Positions 42,845 through 45,600 of a DNA stretch of 45,600 nucleotides are shown here, in pieces. This DNA comes from Streptomyces soli (lineage in GTDB: Bacteria; Actinomycetota; Actinomycetes; Streptomycetales; Streptomycetaceae). Made by a program: the position numbers and the translations under genes. The first letter of the stretch is position 1. Every line of letters starts with the position of its first letter. Where the stretch lies: assembly GCF_003999195.1 (NCBI RefSeq), contig NZ_RJVR01000135.1, positions 1-45,600 of the forward strand, given 5' to 3'. The notes below the pieces were generated by a model. That model saw nothing but the letters and a program-made list of their open reading frames with translations. It was not told the DNA's origin and ran no database searches.

Positions 42845-43896
42845 TCAGGACCCGCTGGGCAGGCGTCCGACCGCGGTCCCCAAGACCTGGCGCGCCCCCG
42901 TCGGATCCGCGCCGTCGATGTCTCGCACCCAGTTGGCCACCTGCACGCGGGACGCGAACCCGAGCTTGCGCATCACGTGCCGCAGATGGTTGATGACGGT
43001 CCATTCGGAGATGCTGAGCCGGTGCCCGATCTGCCTATTGGTCAGACCCGTCGCGACCAGACTCGACACCTCCGCCTCGCGGGGGGTCAGCGCGGAGTAC
43101 TCCTGCAGCCGGCCAGGGTCAACCGTACCGGAATCCGGGACACCGCCCGGGGGCTGCTCCTCCACGGCGCCAGCCGGCTGCTGCGTCCAGCGGCCGGTCA
43201 GGATATGGCACAACAGGTCGACCAGATCCATGGCCTCCCCGGCACGCAAGGACCGCTCGAAGGCCCGGGCATCCATCTGCGCGGCAACCTGCTCCGCGAG
43301 CTCGGGCACCACCAGCAGCGACATCGGCCGGTCATAGTCCCACGCCCACTCGGCCTGGCCCAAAGCGCCGACGACCGCCGTCAGATCGGCGCAGGACCGG
43401 ACGTCCGGCAGCCCGCGATTACCGACGAGCATGGTGATCGCGGACAGCACGGCCTCGGGGCCCAGCGGCCGCAGCTTCAGCAGCGCCCTTTCCACGTGCC
43501 GCCGCAGGCCCCCAGCCTCCCTCGCGCCCGCCGCGGCAGCCACAACAGCAGCAGTCCCGCCGCGTACTCGTCCCCGCTGCGGGTCGCCTCGAAGAGCAGG
43601 CGCCGGCATTCGGACTCCACCCGCTCGAACTGCCCGTCGCGCATCAGATGCGAGAAGTAGACCGTCGCGGCCTCGCACAGCCGCGACAGATCCCTGCGGG
43701 CCACGCTGTCCTCGACACACCCGGCCAGGACATCGACGGCCTCCTCGGTGTTCATCCGCTCTGTCACCAGGACACGCAGCAGGGCAACATCAGGCTCCTC
43801 CGGCCCCACGTCCTCGACGCTCCGGCACGCCACCAGCTGGTCAAAGCACACCCCAGCGGACGACTGGGCTCCTGCGGAAGCGGAGAAGGAGCCCAT
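42845..43896 (-). pseudogene. LuxR-family regulator (frameshifted, possibly N-truncated)
   Basis: The C-terminal HTH is clear: YSALTPREAEVSSLVATGLT NRQIGHRLSISEWTVINHLR HVMRKLGFASRVQVANWVR. The central helical part (RALLKLRPLGPEAVLSAITM LVGN) lies in the same frame. The upstream part (VALLRVLVTERMNTEEAVDV, VYFSHLMRDGQFERVESECR) is in another frame, with the shift near 43530 at LLLWLPRRAR. LuxR proteins of this layout normally have a large N-terminal AAA domain, which is absent; at about 43900 the sequence changes to a plus-strand thioesterase fragment, so the 5' end may be deleted. It is a candidate regulator of the adjacent RiPP operon. Confidence 0.78.
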
Positions 43897-43899
43897 TGC

Positions 43900-44260
43900 C
43901 CACCGAGCATCCTACGAGCGCAGCCGTCAGACCTTCGGGGAGGCTGCGGCGCGGGCCGTGATTCCGATCGAGAAGTCGAGCGCTGAGATCCTGCTCGTGG
44001 CGGGTGGTGACGATGAGATGTGGCCGTCGCTGGAGTTCGCGCAGGAGCTGGCGTCGCGCGGCGCTTCGGCGGGCCGCAGTGTCAAGGTCATCAGCGCATC
44101 CGATGCCGGTCATCGCCCGCGGTTGCCGGGCGAAGGGCTGGCCGCTGCGTCCGACCGGTTCCGCTACGGCGGCACGGCAGAAGCTGACGCGGCCCTGGGC
44201 GCAAAGGCTTGGCCTGACATCGTGAGCGTGCTCGAAGGACGTGTGTTCCTGGGCACCTGA
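43900..44260 (+). pseudogene. Acyl-CoA thioester hydrolase/BAAT C-terminal fragment
   Basis: The frame reads HRASYERSRQTFGEAAARAV IPIEKSSAEILLVAGGDDEM WPSLEFAQELASRGASAG, with DAGHRPRLPGEG later, then a stop at 44258-44260. The D of GGDDEMW and the H of DAGHR are the acid and base of the alpha/beta-hydrolase triad in the BAAT/acyl-CoA thioesterase family. The nucleophile region and everything before it are lost at the junction with the LuxR gene at about 43900. Confidence 0.78.
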
Positions 44261-44276
44261 TCAGGTTGATCAGGTG
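44254..44276. terminator. Shared hairpin between thioesterase fragment and transposase
   Basis: CACCTGATCA (44254-44263), loop GGT, TGATCAGGTG (44267-44276) form a perfect 10-bp stem. It overlaps the thioesterase stop and abuts the transposase stop at 44277. It can terminate both convergent genes or be part of the end of the IS. Confidence 0.65.
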
Positions 44277-45326
44277 TCAGGCGACGTTCGCCCTGGCTAC
44301 AACCTTGCGGAGACGTTTGTCGGCGGCGTGGTTGTTTCGCCAGATGATGTAGCGGCGGATCATGCTGCCCTGGGCCTTATGGCTGGGGTGGTCGGTGCCG
44401 TCCAGGGCGAAGTAGCGCAGTGCGGTGAACTGGGCCTCGATCCGGTTCAGCCAGGAGCTGTTGGTCGGGGTGTAGGCGATTTCGACGTTGTTCGCCTCGG
44501 CCCAGTCCGCGACTCGGCGGCACCGCTTGGTGGTCAGGTGCGGCGAAAAGTTGTCGCACACGATCGCGATGCGCACATCGGCGGGGTAGAGGGTGCGCAG
44601 GTAGCGGCAGAACTCCAGGAACTTGCTGCGCGTCTTGGTCTTCTTGACGTGGCCGTACATCTTGTCCTTGGCCAAGTCGTAGGCGGCCATCAAGTGGCGG
44701 ACCCCGTGCGGGCGGGTGTAGGTCGCCCGTCGCTTGGGCCGGGGCTCGCGTTTGGGGTCCTTGTGCTTGCCGCCGCGCTCGGCCCAGTGCCGGCCGGGGT
44801 GGGGCTGGAGGTTGAGCGGGCCGAACTCGTCCATGCAGAAAACCACTTCAGGCTCGCCGGCCTCGGGTATGACCTCGCCGTCGGCGATCGCGTAGAGGTG
44901 TTCGACGCGGGCTTTCTTGGTCGCGTAGTCGGGGTCGCGGCTGGTCTTCCAGGTCTTCATGCGTTGAAAGGAGACGCCTACCGGGCGGAGCAGGATGCGC
45001 AGGCCCTCGTGGCTGATGTCGTCGACCACCCCCTCGGCGACCAGGAAGTCGGCCAGCTTGACCAGGCTCCAGGTCGAGAAGGGCAGGCCGTGCTCGGCCG
45101 GCTTGGACTTGGCGATCTTCTTGATCTCGCGGCGCTCGGGCAGCGTGAAGGTCTTCGGCCGGCCACCCCGGTACTTCGGGTACAGGGAGTCGAAGCCGTC
45201 GGCGTTGAAGTTGTGCAGCACGTCCCGGACCCGGTCCGCGCTCGTGAAGCTGACCTCGGCGATCTTCGCCACGCCCATACCCTGCGCGGACAGCAGCACC
45301 ATCTGGGCGCGTCGCCAGGTCACCAC
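44277..45326 (-). mobile_element. IS630-family transposase
   Basis: A frame of 349 codons starting at GTG 45326 (VVTWRRAQMVLLSAQGMGVA KIAEVSFTSADRVRDVL). It has a Pfam HTH region followed by a complete DDE domain: D in VVFCMDEFGPLNLQPHPGRH, D in IAIVCDNFSPHLTTKRCRRV and E in WLNRIEAQFTALRYFALDG. The C-terminus (MIRRYIIWRNNHAADKRLRK VVARANVA) is the usual one. The N-terminus is about 40 residues shorter than typical, with an in-frame TGA just upstream at 45339-45341, so the true 5' end may be damaged. The terminal inverted repeats could not be assigned; CTGACAC occurs near both ends (about 44275-44281 reversed, 45342-45348). Confidence 0.9.
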
Positions 45327-45344
45327 CGATCCGGTGATTCACTG

Positions 45345-45528
45345 ACACGCCGAGCCGTACAGAGCGACCCTGGTAGTGGAGATACCGGGGGCGCTCTGCC
45401 GTTCGGGGTACCCGTAGCAATCGCAGAAAAAACAAAGGATATCCCTGATCAGCCCGAACACCCTCCGCGCGGATTCCGGGCGCGGGGGGTTCTCGGCCTC
45501 GCGGCGGGGAAGACCACAGATAGTGCCA
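45345..45528. other. Spacer after the IS630 element
   Basis: No recognisable gene is seen. It contains aaaaaacaaaggatatccc (45426-45444), an AT-rich patch with a GGATATCC palindrome that stands out from the GC-rich surroundings. Confidence 0.4.
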
Positions 45529-45600
45529 TGCGTGGCCGCGGAACGAGCGAAGGCGTGAGAGCGGTGGCCGGTTCGGCGCCCGAGGCAGGGCCAGCGGTAC
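45529..45600 (+). CDS. Possible start of a gene running off the window
   Basis: ATG 45529 opens MRGRGTSEGVRAVAGSAPEA and remains open to the last base. There is no clear ribosome site, but ATAGTG just upstream could be a -10 element for a leaderless gene. Too short to classify. Confidence 0.25.

Overview
The base composition (GC-rich throughout), GTG/TTG starts, GTGA/ATGA gene overlaps, a mycothiol-dependent enzyme family, ImmA/IrrE-XRE pairs, MAB_1171c-type membrane proteins and rare TTA codons all point to a Streptomyces-like actinomycete. The density of IS remnants, truncated genes and diverged duplicates suggests an accessory chromosome-arm region. No rRNA, tRNA or CRISPR array was seen.

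Layout. 1-3.1 kb: two diverged paralogues of a ferritin-like/helical protein in inverted orientation, with homology continuing into their upstream DNA. 3.5-5.5 kb: malic enzyme (minus) followed by transposase debris. 5.5-8.8 kb: scrambled metabolic genes (truncated SDR, truncated enoyl-CoA hydratase, an intact mycothiol-dependent enzyme, a broken flavin disulfide reductase, a C-terminally truncated P450-like gene). 9.0-16.2 kb: a catabolic operon (acyl-CoA dehydrogenase, class III CoA-transferase, enoyl-CoA hydratase, benzoylformate-decarboxylase-like ThDP enzyme) whose last gene is split by a 2.2-kb block carrying a hydratase fragment, a 3-hydroxyacyl-CoA dehydrogenase and a YWTD propeller protein. 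16.3-20.3 kb: a PucR/CdaR-type regulator divergent from a PAS-GAF-PP2C-HATPase phosphatase. 20.4-23.9 kb: truncated IS110 transposase, TPR protein, DUF4331 protein, and a deleted second copy of the phosphatase. 24-28.6 kb: a DyP-type peroxidase operon, a DUF4331 fragment, DUF5996 protein and an acyl-CoA synthetase. 29.3-33.7 kb: an epimerase with two TTA codons coupled to a 1151-residue KS-ACP-oxoamine-synthase fusion. 33.7-37.5 kb: ImmA/IrrE protease, XRE regulator, membrane protein, TetR regulator, TnpB fragment. 37.7-38.6 kb: TetR plus a small protein. 38.8-43.9 kb: a compact RiPP-type cluster. 44-45.3 kb: thioesterase fragment and an IS630 transposase.

Two systems stand out. First, a 52-residue precursor-like peptide with a cysteine-free, Ser/hydrophobic alternating C-terminus lies divergent from an operon of an APH-fold kinase, a HopA1-family protein and a pseudo-M16 peptidase. 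Kinase plus HopA1 is the Ser/Thr dehydration pair of class V lanthipeptides and thioamitides, so the predicted product is a dehydroamino-acid-rich peptide that cannot carry lanthionine rings. Second, four copies of a promoter module with an invariant 26-bp spacing occur before the acyl-CoA dehydrogenase operon, the phosphatase, the phosphatase remnant, and an orphan position beside IS110. This suggests a small regulon, plausibly of the PucR-type regulator encoded between two of them.

Caution: at least eight genes are interrupted by one-base indels, most of them traceable to G or C runs. These may be sequencing errors rather than real pseudogenes. The large truncations and fusions cannot be explained that way.
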